54,374 nucleotides of DNA from an uncultured Xylophilus sp. (GTDB taxonomy: Bacteria > Pseudomonadota > Gammaproteobacteria > Burkholderiales > Burkholderiaceae_C), in the NCBI GenBank assembly GCA_913776965.1, contig CAJYQL010000019.1:1-54374 (forward strand). Reading direction: 5' to 3'. Positions 35,852 to 43,822 of the stretch are shown here, piece by piece. Positions within the stretch are counted from its first letter, which is position 1; every line of letters begins with the position of its first letter. The position numbers and the translations under genes were made by a program. The notes beneath the pieces are model-generated. The model saw nothing but the letters and a program-made list of their open reading frames with translations, was not told where the DNA came from and made no database searches.

Positions 35852-36394
35852 ATGATCCGTTCCGTCATCCTCCTTCTCATCGCGCTGGCGATCGCGCTGC
35901 TGGCGCTGCTCAACTGGGGCACGCTTGCGGCACCGTCGGTGGTGTCGCTGGGCGTGGCGACGGTCAATGCGCCGCTCGGCATCATCATGCTGGGGCTGAC
36001 GGTGCTGCTCGCGGCGTTCTTCGTCGCCTACGTGCTGTATCTGCAAAGCTCGGTGCTGATGGACACGCGCCGCCACAACAAGGAGATGCAGAACCAGCGC
36101 GAACTGGCCGACAAGGCCGAGGCCTCGCGCTTCACCGACCTGCGCAATTTCTTGGAAACGCACCACCAGCAGGATGCGCTGGAAGCACGCACCGCCCGCG
36201 AGGCACTGCTGGAGCGCATCCAGCGGCTGGAATCGACCATCGCCGCGCGCATGGAGCAGTCCGATGCGGCTACCGCGGCCTATCTCGGCGAGCTGGAAGA
36301 CCGGCTGGAGCGGCATGCGGTCGTCTCGCCCGCACGCCCGGTGCCGGTCGCGTCTGCTACCGTGGTCGATCCGGCGACCGGCACGCCGCGCTGA
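35852..36394 (+). CDS. Membrane protein with LapA-like N-terminus and coiled coil
   Basis: The product is 180 aa. Two transmembrane helices occupy the first ~70 residues (IRSVILLLIALAIALLALL and LGIIMLGLTVLLAAFFVAYV), separated by a short loop, as in LapA-domain proteins of envelope and lipopolysaccharide assembly. A charged cytoplasmic coiled coil follows (residues ~70-150: RHNKEMQNQRELADKAEASR). The assignment to the LapA/DUF1049 family is tentative. It stands alone between acs and a convergent cytochrome gene. Confidence 0.65.
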   Translation: MIRSVILLLIALAIALLALLNWGTLAAPSVVSLGVATVNAPLGIIMLGLTVLLAAFFVAYVLYLQSSVLMDTRRHNKEMQNQRELADKAEASRFTDLRNFLETHHQQDALEARTAREALLERIQRLESTIAARMEQSDAATAAYLGELEDRLERHAVVSPARPVPVASATVVDPATGTPR

Positions 36395-36424
36395 GGCGGC
36401 GGGCCGGCTGCGGCCGTCAGACGT

Positions 36425-36742
36425 TCATTTCAGGCCGAGGATCCAGGCCGCGAGCCGCTTGGACTCGGCCTCGCTGACCTGCGCATTCGCCGGCATCGGC
36501 ACCGGGCCCCATACGCCGGCGCCGCCCTTGACGATCTTGGAGGCCAGCTTGTCCGTGACGTTCTGGCCGGCGTACTTTTCCGCGACCGCCTTGTACGACG
36601 GCCCGACCACCTTGCGGTCCATCGCGTGGCAGGCCATGCAGTTGCGGCTGGTGGCCAGTGCCAGATCGGCCCGGGCCGGCAGGCACGCGGAAGCGAGCAG
36701 CGGCAGCAGGAAAAGGGCGGAGGGGCGTCGGAGGATCTGCAT
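36425..36742 (-). CDS. Class I c-type cytochrome (c-551/c8-like)
   Basis: The product is 105 aa from the ATG at 36742. It has a signal peptide (MQILRRPSALFLLPLLASAC... ARA), a haem motif CMACH (Cys35, Cys38, His39) and the axial methionine in VPMPAN (about Met83). It is a small periplasmic electron carrier similar to c-551 type cytochromes. Its start is divergent from the small Trp-rich gene, with only 45 bases between them, so the promoters overlap. Confidence 0.9.
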   Translation of the reverse strand: MQILRRPSALFLLPLLASACLPARADLALATSRNCMACHAMDRKVVGPSYKAVAEKYAGQNVTDKLASKIVKGGAGVWGPVPMPANAQVSEAESKRLAAWILGLK

Positions 36743-36787
36743 CGTCGGTGGCTCGGCTACAGTGCGCGGATTGTAGGGAGCGCCCCC

Positions 36788-37042
36788 ATGCTGTTTCTCG
36801 CACTCGGAATTGCCCTGCTCGTGCTCAAGCTTCTGGAATTCGGTCCGGTGGCGGGCTGGAGCTGGTGGATCGTGCTGCTGCCGTTCGCGCTGGCGACGGT
36901 CTGGTGGTGGTGGGCCGACAGCAGCGGCTATACCGCGCGACGCGCGATGGACCGGATGGATCGCCGTAAGCAGGACCGCCAGGACCGGCAGTACGACGCC
37001 CTCGGCCTGGGGCTGCGCAAGAAAAAGGGGCGCCGGCGCTGA
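36788..37042 (+). CDS. Small Trp-rich membrane protein (TIGR04438-like)
   Basis: The product is 84 aa. Two short hydrophobic helices are unusually rich in Trp (GWSWWIVLLPFALATVWWWW), followed by a highly charged, Arg/Asp/Lys-rich tail. It matches the small Trp-rich family common in Burkholderiales, whose role is unknown. It is divergent from the cytochrome c gene and ends at a palindrome-terminator element. Confidence 0.8.
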   Translation: MLFLALGIALLVLKLLEFGPVAGWSWWIVLLPFALATVWWWWADSSGYTARRAMDRMDRRKQDRQDRQYDALGLGLRKKKGRRR

Positions 37043-37051
37043 TGCGGGCAT

Positions 37052-37106
37052 GAAAAAGCCCGCTGGCGCAGGTCCAGCGGGCGCTTTTAGCTATCGTTTC
37101 GATAGC
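37052..37106. repeat. Palindrome-terminator element, copy 2 (shared bidirectional terminator)
   Basis: A perfect palindrome GCTATCGTTTCGATAGC (37090-37106) adjoins a 9-bp stem GCCCGCTGG / CCAGCGGGC (37058-37082). A/T runs flank the stem on both sides, so it can terminate both the Trp-rich gene and ilvD, whose stop is 9 nt away. Confidence 0.75.
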
Positions 37107-37114
37107 ATTTCGGC

Positions 37115-38806
37115 TCAGAAGTCGTCGAGCACGGCGCCCTTGCTGGCGCTCGATGCATTGAAGGCGAACTTGGCCTGCACGCCGCGGGTGTAGCGCGGCG
37201 CCGGCGCGGTCCAGCCTTCGCGGCGGCGGGCCAGTTCTTCCTCCGCCACATGCAGTTCCAGCACCAGCCGGTGGGCGTCGATGGTGATCGTGTCGCCTTC
37301 CTGCACGAAGGCGATGGTGCCGCCCGCCGCCGCTTCCGGCGCGACGTGGCCGACCACCATGCCCCAGGTGCCACCGGAGAACCGGCCGTCGGTGATCAGG
37401 CCGACCGATTCGCCCAGGCCCGCACCGATCAGCGCGCCGGTGGGTGCCAGCATCTCGGGCATGCCCGGACCGCCTTTGGGGCCGAGGTAGCGCAGCACCA
37501 TCACGTCGCCGGCGACGATCCTGCCGTCGAGGATCGCCTTCAGCGCCGACTGCTCGTCGTCGAACACCCGGGCCGGGCCGGTGATGACCGGGTTCTTCAG
37601 GCCGGTGATCTTGGCGACCGCGCCTTCGGGGCTCAGGTTGCCCTTCAGGATCGCGAGGTGGCCTTCGGCATACATCGGTTGGTCGATCGGGCGGATCACG
37701 TCCTGGTCGGCGCGCAGCGCGGGCACGTCGGCCAGCGTCTCGGCAATCGTCTTGCCGGTGATCGTGATGCAGTCGCCGTGCAGCAGGCCGGCGTCGAGCA
37801 GCACCTTCATGACCGCGGGGATGCCGCCGGCGCGGTGCAGGTCGACCGCCAGGTACTTGCCGCTCGGCTTCAGGTCGCAGATCACCGGGATCTTCTTGCG
37901 CATGCGCTCGAAGTCGTCGATCGTCCATTCCACGTCTGCCGCGTGGGCGATGGCGAGGAAGTGCAGCACCGCGTTGGTCGAGCCGCCGGTCGCCATGATC
38001 ACCGCCACCGCGTTCTCGATCGCTTCCTTGGTGACGATGTCGCGCGGCTTCAGGTCCTTCTTGATCGCCTCGATCAGCACCTTGGCCGATTCCTTGGCCG
38101 AGTTCTCCTTCTCGTCGTGCGGGTTGGCCATGGTGGAGGAGTAGGGCAGCGAGATGCCCAGCGCCTCGAAGGCGCTCGACATCGTGTTGGCGGTGTACAT
38201 GCCGCCGCAGGAGCCGGTGCCGGGAATCGCGCGCTTCTCGATCTCGGTCAGGTCCTCGTCGCTCAGAGTGCCGGCGGCGTTCTGGCCCACCGCCTCGAAC
38301 ACGCTGACGATGTTCAGGTCCTGGCCCTTGTAGCGGCCCGGCAGGATGGTGCCGCCGTAGACGTAGATCGCCGGGACGTTGGCGCGCAGCATGCCCATCA
38401 GGCCGCCGGGCATGTTCTTGTCGCAGCCGCCGACCACCAGCACGCCGTCCATCCACTGGCCGCCGACGCAGGTTTCGATGCAATCGCTGATGACTTCGCG
38501 GCTCACCAGGCTGTACTTCATGCCTTCGGTGCCCATCGCCATGCCGTCGGAGATCGTCGGCGTGCCGAAGACCTGCGCGTTGCCGCCGGCTTCCTCGATG
38601 CCGGCGATGGCTGCGTCGGCCAGTTTCTGCAGGCCGGAGTTGCACGGTGTGATCGTGCTGTGGCCGTTGGCCACGCCGACCATCGGCTTCTTGAAGTCGC
38701 CTTCCTGGTAGCCCATGGCGTAGTACATGGAACGGTTCGGGGCGCGCGACTTGCCTTCGGTGATGTTGGCGCTGCGGCGGTTGATCGGGATGACTTTGGT
38801 GTCCAT
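37115..38806 (-). CDS. ilvD: Dihydroxy-acid dehydratase
   Basis: The product is 563 aa from MDTKVIPIN; an in-frame ATG 15 nt upstream is possible but lacks a site. It catalyses the third step of branched-chain amino acid biosynthesis. Cluster ligands are visible in GGCDKNMPG and [16 protein letters not shown], and the substrate region in [14 protein letters not shown]. The length matches the family (about 560). A LysR-type regulator gene is transcribed divergently from the same intergenic region, which contains a palindrome (38864-38877). Confidence 0.97.
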   Translation of the reverse strand: MDTKVIPINRRSANITEGKSRAPNRSMYYAMGYQEGDFKKPMVGVANGHSTITPCNSGLQKLADAAIAGIEEAGGNAQVFGTPTISDGMAMGTEGMKYSLVSREVISDCIETCVGGQWMDGVLVVGGCDKNMPGGLMGMLRANVPAIYVYGGTILPGRYKGQDLNIVSVFEAVGQNAAGTLSDEDLTEIEKRAIPGTGSCGGMYTANTMSSAFEALGISLPYSSTMANPHDEKENSAKESAKVLIEAIKKDLKPRDIVTKEAIENAVAVIMATGGSTNAVLHFLAIAHAADVEWTIDDFERMRKKIPVICDLKPSGKYLAVDLHRAGGIPAVMKVLLDAGLLHGDCITITGKTIAETLADVPALRADQDVIRPIDQPMYAEGHLAILKGNLSPEGAVAKITGLKNPVITGPARVFDDEQSALKAILDGRIVAGDVMVLRYLGPKGGPGMPEMLAPTGALIGAGLGESVGLITDGRFSGGTWGMVVGHVAPEAAAGGTIAFVQEGDTITIDAHRLVLELHVAEEELARRREGWTAPAPRYTRGVQAKFAFNASSASKGAVLDDF

Positions 38807-38863
38807 CGTCGGCTCTTTCATCGGGGTTGTGCGGGACGAAGGCGGAGTATGCGCCGGCCGATT

Positions 38864-38877
38864 GATTGGCTCCAATC
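38864..38877. promoter_or_regulatory. Candidate LysR-type operator between ilvD and lysR gene
   Basis: GATTGGCTCCAATC is a perfect palindrome with 6-bp arms in the 103-bp divergent intergenic region. Its position 33 bases upstream of the regulator start and 58 upstream of ilvD fits an autoregulatory LysR recognition site. Confidence 0.5.
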
Positions 38878-38909
38878 CGTTTTTGCAGGTCGATTGATAT
38901 GCTGGGCGA

Positions 38910-39860
38910 ATGAAAGAGACGCCCTGGATCGAGCTGCGCGTGTGGCGCCAGTTCCTCGCGCTGGCCGAGGAGCTGCATTTCGGCCGGGCAGCGGCGCGGC
39001 TGCACATGACCCAGCCGCCGCTGACGCAGGCGATCGCCCAGCTCGAAGCGGCGCTGGGCGTGACACTGTTCGACCGTACCCGGCGCCGGGTGGCGCTCGC
39101 GCCGGCCGGCGAAGCGCTGGTGCCCGAAGTGCGCACGCTGCTGGCGCAGGCGCAGCGGCTGCCGGCGCAGGCCCGTGCCGCGGCCGGCGGCGCGGTGGGC
39201 CGGCTGCGGCTCGGCTTCGTCTCCACCGCCGGCTTCGAGCCGCTGCCGGCCTGGGTGCGGGCCTACCGCACGCTGCGGCCGCAGGTCGCGCTGGAGCTGG
39301 TCGAGGCGACCGGCGACGTGCAACTGCAGGCCTTCACGCGCGGCGAGCTCGATGCGGGACTGATGCTGCATGCGCCGGGCCTGCCGCCGCCCGGCCTGCG
39401 CCACCTGCGGGTGACGACCGAGCCGGTGGTGCTGGCGCTGTCGGCCCACCATCCGCTGGCCGCGCAGGAGGCGCCCGACTGGGCGGCCGTGCTGGCCGAG
39501 CCGCTGGTGATCTTTCCGCGGCGGATCGTGCCGTCGCTGCACGACGCCGTCTTCGCGCTGTACCACCAGGCCGACCGCCAGCCGATAGTGGCGCAGGAGG
39601 CGATCCAGATGCAGACCATCATCAACCTGGTCGCTGCCGGCATCGGCGTGGCCTGGGTGCCGCGCAGTGTGATGCAGTTCCGGCGAGAGGGGGTGGTGTT
39701 CCGCACGCTCGCATCGCCGGCGCAGGGCCGTGGGCGGAGCGGCGGGATGCCCGCGCTGCCCGTGTGCGAGACCAGCCTGGTCTGGCCGCCGGAGGCCGAG
39801 AATCCCACGGTGACGGCGTTCGTGGAGTTCGTGCGGGGCCAGAAGATCGACTCGGGTTGA
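38910..39860 (+). CDS. LysR-family transcriptional regulator divergent from ilvD
   Basis: The product is 316 aa. The N-terminal winged HTH reads [35 protein letters not shown] and [17 protein letters not shown] typical LysR effector domain follows, with [23 protein letters not shown] and [14 protein letters not shown] near the C-terminus. The divergent arrangement suggests that it controls ilvD and itself, perhaps in response to a branched-chain or aromatic metabolite; the ligand cannot be told from the sequence. Confidence 0.93.
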   Translation: MKETPWIELRVWRQFLALAEELHFGRAAARLHMTQPPLTQAIAQLEAALGVTLFDRTRRRVALAPAGEALVPEVRTLLAQAQRLPAQARAAAGGAVGRLRLGFVSTAGFEPLPAWVRAYRTLRPQVALELVEATGDVQLQAFTRGELDAGLMLHAPGLPPPGLRHLRVTTEPVVLALSAHHPLAAQEAPDWAAVLAEPLVIFPRRIVPSLHDAVFALYHQADRQPIVAQEAIQMQTIINLVAAGIGVAWVPRSVMQFRREGVVFRTLASPAQGRGRSGGMPALPVCETSLVWPPEAENPTVTAFVEFVRGQKIDSG

Positions 39861-39862
39861 TC

Positions 39863-39920
39863 GCTATCAATCTGGTAGCTGGATGCGTATATCAGGCGGG
39901 CGCAAGGGTCCGATTTTCCT
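39863..39920 (+). repeat. Palindrome-terminator-like element, copy 3
   Basis: GCTATCAATCTGGTAGC-type inverted repeat (39863-39879) is followed by a G+C-rich, partly palindromic part and GATTTTCC. It begins 2 nt after the lysR-type gene stop. The hairpin is less perfect than in copies 1 and 2. Confidence 0.55.
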
Positions 39921-39971
39921 GCTGTAACGTCCGCTGCCGGCGCGCCGGCGTCGGCGGGCACAATACCGCCC

Positions 39972-40808
39972 ATGCTGATGTACCCCACCATCGATCCCGT
40001 CGCCCTGCAGCTCGGGCCGCTCGCCGTGCACTGGTACGGGCTGACCTACCTCGCGGCCTTCGGCCTGTTCCTGTTCCTCGGTACGCGGCGGCTCCGCCAC
40101 GAGCCTTTCGCCTCGATGACCGGCCCGGCCGCCTGGACTCGCAAGGACGTGGAGGACATCCTGTTCCTCGGCGTGCTGGGCGTGGTGGTGGGCGGGCGGC
40201 TCGGCTACTGCCTGTTCTACAAGCCCGGCTACTACCTGTCGCATCCGCTGGAGATCTTCTTCATCTGGCAGGGCGGCATGAGCTTCCACGGCGGGCTGCT
40301 CGGCGTGATCGCGTCGATGGTCTGGTTCGCCCGGTCGCGCGGCCGGCCCTGGCTGCAGGTGGCGGATTTCGTCGCGCCCTGCGTGCCGACCGGCCTGGCG
40401 GCCGGGCGGATCGGCAACTTCATCAACGGCGAGCTATGGGGCCGCTTCGCCGATCCGGCGCTGCCATGGGGCATGGTGTTCCCGCAGAGCGGCTCGATGC
40501 TGCCGCGCCATCCGTCGCAGATCTACCAGTTCCTGCTCGAAGGCCTGCTGCTGTTCATGCTGCTGTGGGTCTATGCGCGCAAGCCGCGGCTGCAGGGGCA
40601 GGTGGCAGGAGCCTTCCTGGTGGGCTACGGTGCGTTCCGCTTCATCGCCGAATACTTCCGCGAGCCCGACAGCTTCCTCGGCCTGCTGCCGCTCGGCCTG
40701 AGCATGGGCCAGTGGCTGTGCGTGCCGATGATCGCCTTCGGCATCTGGCTGTGGGCGTCGCCGCGCCGCGGCGTGCCGGCTGCACCGGTCGCGGCGGCGC
40801 GCCGCTGA
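39972..40808 (+). CDS. lgt: Prolipoprotein diacylglyceryl transferase
   Basis: The product is 278 aa, an inner-membrane enzyme that adds diacylglycerol to the lipobox cysteine of lipoproteins. The family signature [13 protein letters not shown] lies near residue 140, with [11 protein letters not shown] near the N-terminus and FHGGLLG in the centre. Seven membrane helices are plausible. It is the first of the following plus-strand genes but is probably not an operon with the malonyl-CoA synthetase, given the 69-bp gap. Confidence 0.97.
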   Translation: MLMYPTIDPVALQLGPLAVHWYGLTYLAAFGLFLFLGTRRLRHEPFASMTGPAAWTRKDVEDILFLGVLGVVVGGRLGYCLFYKPGYYLSHPLEIFFIWQGGMSFHGGLLGVIASMVWFARSRGRPWLQVADFVAPCVPTGLAAGRIGNFINGELWGRFADPALPWGMVFPQSGSMLPRHPSQIYQFLLEGLLLFMLLWVYARKPRLQGQVAGAFLVGYGAFRFIAEYFREPDSFLGLLPLGLSMGQWLCVPMIAFGIWLWASPRRGVPAAPVAAARR

Positions 40809-40877
40809 CCGCCGGGCGCCACCGGTCGCCCGTCAGCCATTCGAGATCACAACAGACGAGACAAGCGTTTTCTTCCC

Positions 40878-42419
40878 ATGGCTTCCAACGACAACCTCTT
40901 CTGCGCGCTGCGCGCCGCCTTCCCCCGGGACTCCGCCGCCACGGCAATCGAAACCGACAGCGGCCTGACCTACACCTGGGACGACATCGAACGGACCACG
41001 GCCCGCATCGCCAACCTGCTGGCGTCGCTCCAGCTCGCGGCCGGCGCGCGGGTGGCGGTGCAGGTGGAGAAGTCGGTCGAGGCGGCACTGCTCTACCTCG
41101 CGACGCTGCGGGCTGGCTATGTCTTCCTGCCGCTCAACACCGCCTACCAGCAGGCGGAGATCGCCTACTTCATCGGCAATGCGGAGCCGGAGCTGATCGT
41201 CTGTGCCTCGCGCAACGCCGGCTGGATGGCCGAGGTCGCGTCGGCCGCCGGCTGCCGGCATCTGCTCACGCTCAACGACGACCGCACCGGCAGCCTGCTC
41301 GACGCGGCCGCGCCGATGCCGGACCAACACGCGCCGGCACAGCGCAGCGCCGACGACCTCGCCGCCATCCTCTACACCAGCGGCACCACCGGCCGCAGCA
41401 AGGGCGCGATGCTCAGCCACGGCAACCTCCTGAGCAATGCGCAGGTGCTGAAGACCTACTGGGACTGGCAGCCGGGCGACGTTCTGATCCATGCGCTGCC
41501 GATCTTCCACGTCCACGGCCTGTTCGTCGCGCTGCACGGGGCACTGCTCAACGGCAGCCGGATGATCTGGATGTCGAAGTTCGACGCCGCCCGGGTCGTC
41601 GCGCGGCTGCCGGACGCCACCGTCTTCATGGGCGTGCCGACGCTCTACGTCCGCCTGCTGCAGGAGCCGGGCCTGGACCGCCACGCCGTCCGGAACATGC
41701 GGCTCTTCGTCTCCGGCTCCGCACCGCTGCTGATCGAGACCTTCCGCGACTGGCAGGCCCGCACCGGGCACACCATCCTCGAGCGCTACGGCATGAGCGA
41801 GACGGCGATGCTCACCTCCAACCCCTGCCGGCCCGAGGACGGCGAACGCCGCGGCGGGACGGTCGGCTTTCCGCTGCCCGGCGTGTCGGTGCGGGTGGTG
41901 GGCGACGACGGCCGGCCGGTGCCGGTCGGCGAGACGGGCGGCGTCGAGGTGCAGGGGCCGAACGTGTTCTCCGGCTACTGGCGCATGCCGGAGAAGACCC
42001 GCGAGGAGTTCACCGCCGACGGATATTTCCGCACCGGGGATGTCGGCCGGTTCGACGCCGACGGCTATCTGACGATCGTCGGGCGCAGCAAGGATCTGAT
42101 CATCAGCGGCGGCTACAACGTCTACCCGGCGGAGATCGAGTCGGCGGCCAACGAACTGCCGGGTGTGGCCGAAACGGCGGTGGTCGGCGTGCCGCATCCG
42201 GACTTCGGCGAAGTGGGCGTCGCGGTGATCGTGGCCCGGCCCGGTGCCGCGGTCGATCCCGACGGCGTGCTCGCCGCCCTGCGGCCGCGGCTCGCCAACT
42301 TCAAGCTGCCGAAGCGCTGCTTCGTCGTCGCCGACCTGCCGCGCAACGCGATGGGCAAGGTCCAGAAGAATCTGCTTCGCACGCAATACGCCGACCTGTT
42401 CGTCGCCCCCACGACATAA
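40878..42419 (+). CDS. Malonyl-CoA synthetase (MatB-like)
   Basis: The product is 513 aa, an ANL-superfamily acyl-CoA ligase. The loop YTSGTTGRSKG is near residue 165, and ERYGMSETAML, GYFRTGDVG and GRSKDLIISGGYNVYP are conserved. The LPIFHVHGLFVALHG segment and the overall sequence match malonyl-CoA ligases, which turn malonate and CoA into malonyl-CoA. No matA decarboxylase or malonate transporter is adjacent, so it may salvage malonate for fatty-acid synthesis. The substrate could differ. Confidence 0.85.
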   Translation: MASNDNLFCALRAAFPRDSAATAIETDSGLTYTWDDIERTTARIANLLASLQLAAGARVAVQVEKSVEAALLYLATLRAGYVFLPLNTAYQQAEIAYFIGNAEPELIVCASRNAGWMAEVASAAGCRHLLTLNDDRTGSLLDAAAPMPDQHAPAQRSADDLAAILYTSGTTGRSKGAMLSHGNLLSNAQVLKTYWDWQPGDVLIHALPIFHVHGLFVALHGALLNGSRMIWMSKFDAARVVARLPDATVFMGVPTLYVRLLQEPGLDRHAVRNMRLFVSGSAPLLIETFRDWQARTGHTILERYGMSETAMLTSNPCRPEDGERRGGTVGFPLPGVSVRVVGDDGRPVPVGETGGVEVQGPNVFSGYWRMPEKTREEFTADGYFRTGDVGRFDADGYLTIVGRSKDLIISGGYNVYPAEIESAANELPGVAETAVVGVPHPDFGEVGVAVIVARPGAAVDPDGVLAALRPRLANFKLPKRCFVVADLPRNAMGKVQKNLLRTQYADLFVAPTT

Positions 42420-42553
42420 CGACGTTTTGTGGCCGAAATACCGCGTCGTTACCGCGGGTGACAGCGCTGTCCGTGCGCGCCGTAACATGGGTCACAACTA
42501 GGCTAAAGTTGTTGCTGCTTGCATACAGTCGCGCATCACACGCCCGCTCTCTC

Positions 42554-43822
42554 ATGGACGAAGGTTCCTCACTGCCGATCGAGGTCCACTTGCTGCGCAA
42601 GGGGATGTTCGTGCGGCTGGATCTCGGATGGATGGACCATCCGTTTCCACGCAACAGTTTCAAGATCACGACGGACGATCAGTTGCAGACGATCCGGTCG
42701 CTCGGCCTGCAGACGGTGCGGTACTTCCCGGACCGCAGCGATCCCGAGCCGGCCGCGATGGAGCGCGAAACGCTCGCCGCACCGGCCGTAGCTGCTCCTC
42801 CCGACGACCCCGAAGCCGAGGCCCGCGCCCGCAAGGCCGAGCTGCTCGCCGCCCAGCGCGAGCAGCTGGCTGCGTGCGAGCGCCAGTTCACCGACGTGGC
42901 CCGCGGTTACCGCCGCGTCGCGGAAGACGTGCTCCACAAGCCGATGCTGGCGCGCCAAGCGAGCGAGGAGCTGGTCGGCCGATGCGTCGAGGAACTCATC
43001 GACAACGGCGAATCGGTGATCCGGCTGCTGTCGGAGAGCGTGGGCGAACGCAGCGCCCAGCATCCGGTCAACGTGATGGCGGTGTCGCTGCTGCTCGGCC
43101 AGGCGCTCGGCATGGAAAGGGGCCCGCTTGAACAACTGGGCCTGGCGGCGCTGCTGCACGACGTCGGCAAGAGCGAGCTGCCGGACCGTTTCCGCGTTTG
43201 CGAAGACAGTTTCAGCGCGGCCGAAATGCGGCTGTACCAGGAGCATGTGCCGCGCGGCGTCGGGATCGCGCGCCGCATGGGCCTGGGTGCCGAAGCGGTG
43301 GCCGGCATCGCCGAGCACCACGAGATGGTGGACGGCAGCGGCTTCCCGCTGCGGCTGACCGGCGAACGCATGGCGCTGTGCGGCAAGATCCTGTCGCTGG
43401 TCAACCGCTACGACAACCTGTGCAACCCGGCGCGCCATGCGGTCGCGGTGACACCGCACGAGGCGCTGTCGGCGATCTTCGCGCAGATGAAGGCGCGCTT
43501 CGATCCGACGGTGCTCAGCGCCTTCATCCGGATGATGGGCGTCTACCCGCCCGGCTCGATCGTGCAACTCGTGGACGAGCGCTTCGCGCTGGTCGTGTCG
43601 GTCAATCCGGCCCGGCCGCTGCGGCCGCGGATCATCGTGCACGATCCGGCTGTGCCGGCGGTCGATGCCCTGGTGATGGACCTGGAAGGCCGGCCGGATC
43701 TGGGCATCCGCCGCAGCCTGCGCCCGGCCCAGCTGCCGAAGGCGGCGCTCGACTACCTGTCGCCGCGGACCCGCGTCTGCTACTACTTCGAGCGCGCGGT
43801 CTATGTAGGGGAGATCGTGTGA
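42554..43822 (+). CDS. HD-GYP domain protein with N-terminal DUF3391
   Basis: The product is 422 aa from the ATG at 42554. The N-terminal DUF3391-like part (EVHLLRKGMFVRLDLGWMDHPF) and a linker helix precede the HD-GYP domain. HD is LLHDVGKSELP near residue 200, and the GYP part reads HHEMVDGSGFP near 254, with Phe for Tyr as in many family members. It is a likely c-di-GMP phosphodiesterase. Its stop overlaps the start of the PAS-GGDEF-EAL gene (GTGA), so the two proteins are coupled. Confidence 0.93.
   Translation: MDEGSSLPIEVHLLRKGMFVRLDLGWMDHPFPRNSFKITTDDQLQTIRSLGLQTVRYFPDRSDPEPAAMERETLAAPAVAAPPDDPEAEARARKAELLAAQREQLAACERQFTDVARGYRRVAEDVLHKPMLARQASEELVGRCVEELIDNGESVIRLLSESVGERSAQHPVNVMAVSLLLGQALGMERGPLEQLGLAALLHDVGKSELPDRFRVCEDSFSAAEMRLYQEHVPRGVGIARRMGLGAEAVAGIAEHHEMVDGSGFPLRLTGERMALCGKILSLVNRYDNLCNPARHAVAVTPHEALSAIFAQMKARFDPTVLSAFIRMMGVYPPGSIVQLVDERFALVVSVNPARPLRPRIIVHDPAVPAVDALVMDLEGRPDLGIRRSLRPAQLPKAALDYLSPRTRVCYYFERAVYVGEIV

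Noticed and set aside
37250-43822. A continuous plus-strand frame of over 2,000 codons
   Set aside because: Only its last part (from 42554) is the HD-GYP gene. The rest is a stop-free frame caused by high G+C opposite ilvD and across lysR, lgt and the malonyl-CoA ligase.
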